Of a DNA stretch of 5,246 nucleotides, positions 5,085 through 5,246 are shown piece by piece; position 1 is the first letter of the stretch, and every line of letters starts with the position of its first letter. The notes beneath the pieces were generated by a model that worked only from the letters and a program-made list of their open reading frames with translations, did not search any database and had not been told where the DNA came from. Position numbers and translations under genes: made by a program. The DNA is taken from assembly GCA_020355945.1 (NCBI GenBank), contig CP070627.1, forward strand, positions 2,167,360 through 2,172,605, in the 5' to 3' direction. Source of the stretch: Candidatus Aminicenantota bacterium. Lineage in GTDB: Bacteria; Acidobacteriota; Aminicenantia; UBA2199.

Positions 5085-5246
5085 ATGATTAGAATACGTA
5101 TCGCAAGTATTTTATTTTTGATTGTTCTTTTGGCTGGCTTTGTTTTTTCCGGGAGCATAGAAATTACAAAAGTCGGGGAATGGGGAACATCACATTATAA
5201 GGATGTTTTTGTGCAAGGCAATTATGCATATTGTGCGGCATACTAT
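5085..5246 (+). CDS. Secreted LVIVD-type beta-propeller protein, 5' part only
   Basis: Only the first 54 codons are in the window, and the frame is still open at the edge. The start has a basic N-terminus (MIRIRIAS), a hydrophobic stretch (ILFLIVLLAGFVF) and a probable cleavage site near FSG (residues 21-23), so the product should be exported. The mature part begins EITKVGEWGTSHYKDVFVQGNYAYCAAYY. The pattern (V)G.W.......DV.VQGNYAY.A is the opening of LVIVD-type propeller repeats (PF08309), usually followed by LxIIDVS, which would lie beyond the edge. The gene is separated from the large gene by 167 bp on the same strand and has its own copy of the shared upstream element, so independent transcription is plausible. 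The assignment rests on half of one repeat. Confidence 0.65.
   Translation, partial: MIRIRIASILFLIVLLAGFVFSGSIEITKVGEWGTSHYKDVFVQGNYAYCAAYY

Overview
The window holds one very large secreted-protein gene (232-4917, 1561 aa), complete at both ends, and the first 54 codons of a second secreted-protein gene (5085 to the window edge), both on the + strand. No RNA gene, CRISPR array, transposase or integrase is visible. The style is that of an uncultured, moderately AT-rich bacterium: AT-rich intergenic DNA, strong Shine-Dalgarno sites, and giant modular surface proteins built from SBBP beta-propeller, FN3-like, carboxypeptidase-regulatory-like, Ig-like and BACON-like modules. From memory, the N-terminal domain and the two-gene style resemble proteins of Candidatus Aminicenantes (OP8). 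This is an impression, not a database result, and other phyla rich in such proteins (Cloacimonadota, Bacteroidota/FCB) remain possible.

Layout. 1-231 is non-coding: a 7-bp tandem repeat (2-36), then nothing recognisable to about 103, then an element with phased A-tracts (105-185) ending in a near-perfect 24-bp palindrome that carries TATAAT at its centre, then a strong ribosome binding site. 232-4917 encodes a signal peptide, a globular N-terminal domain of the kind that precedes SBBP propellers (interrupted by two insert-like segments made of nucleotide repeats), exactly seven 66-residue SBBP repeats in perfect register, and then a chain of beta-sandwich modules: FN3-like, carboxypeptidase-regulatory-like, Big_7-type Ig, BACON-like, two related Ig-like domains, and a C-terminal cadherin/He_PIG-like domain. 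4918-5084 is intergenic and carries a second copy of the upstream element, with 43 of 46 bases identical over its core. 5085 onward starts a second signal-peptide protein that looks like an LVIVD-type beta-propeller.

How it may work together (inference): two neighbouring genes for exported propeller proteins, each behind its own copy of the same palindromic and A-tract element, suggest a multigene family of surface or secreted adhesion/binding proteins driven by a shared promoter or operator. That repeated regulatory element, and the nucleotide repeats embedded inside the large coding sequence, are the least expected parts of the window.
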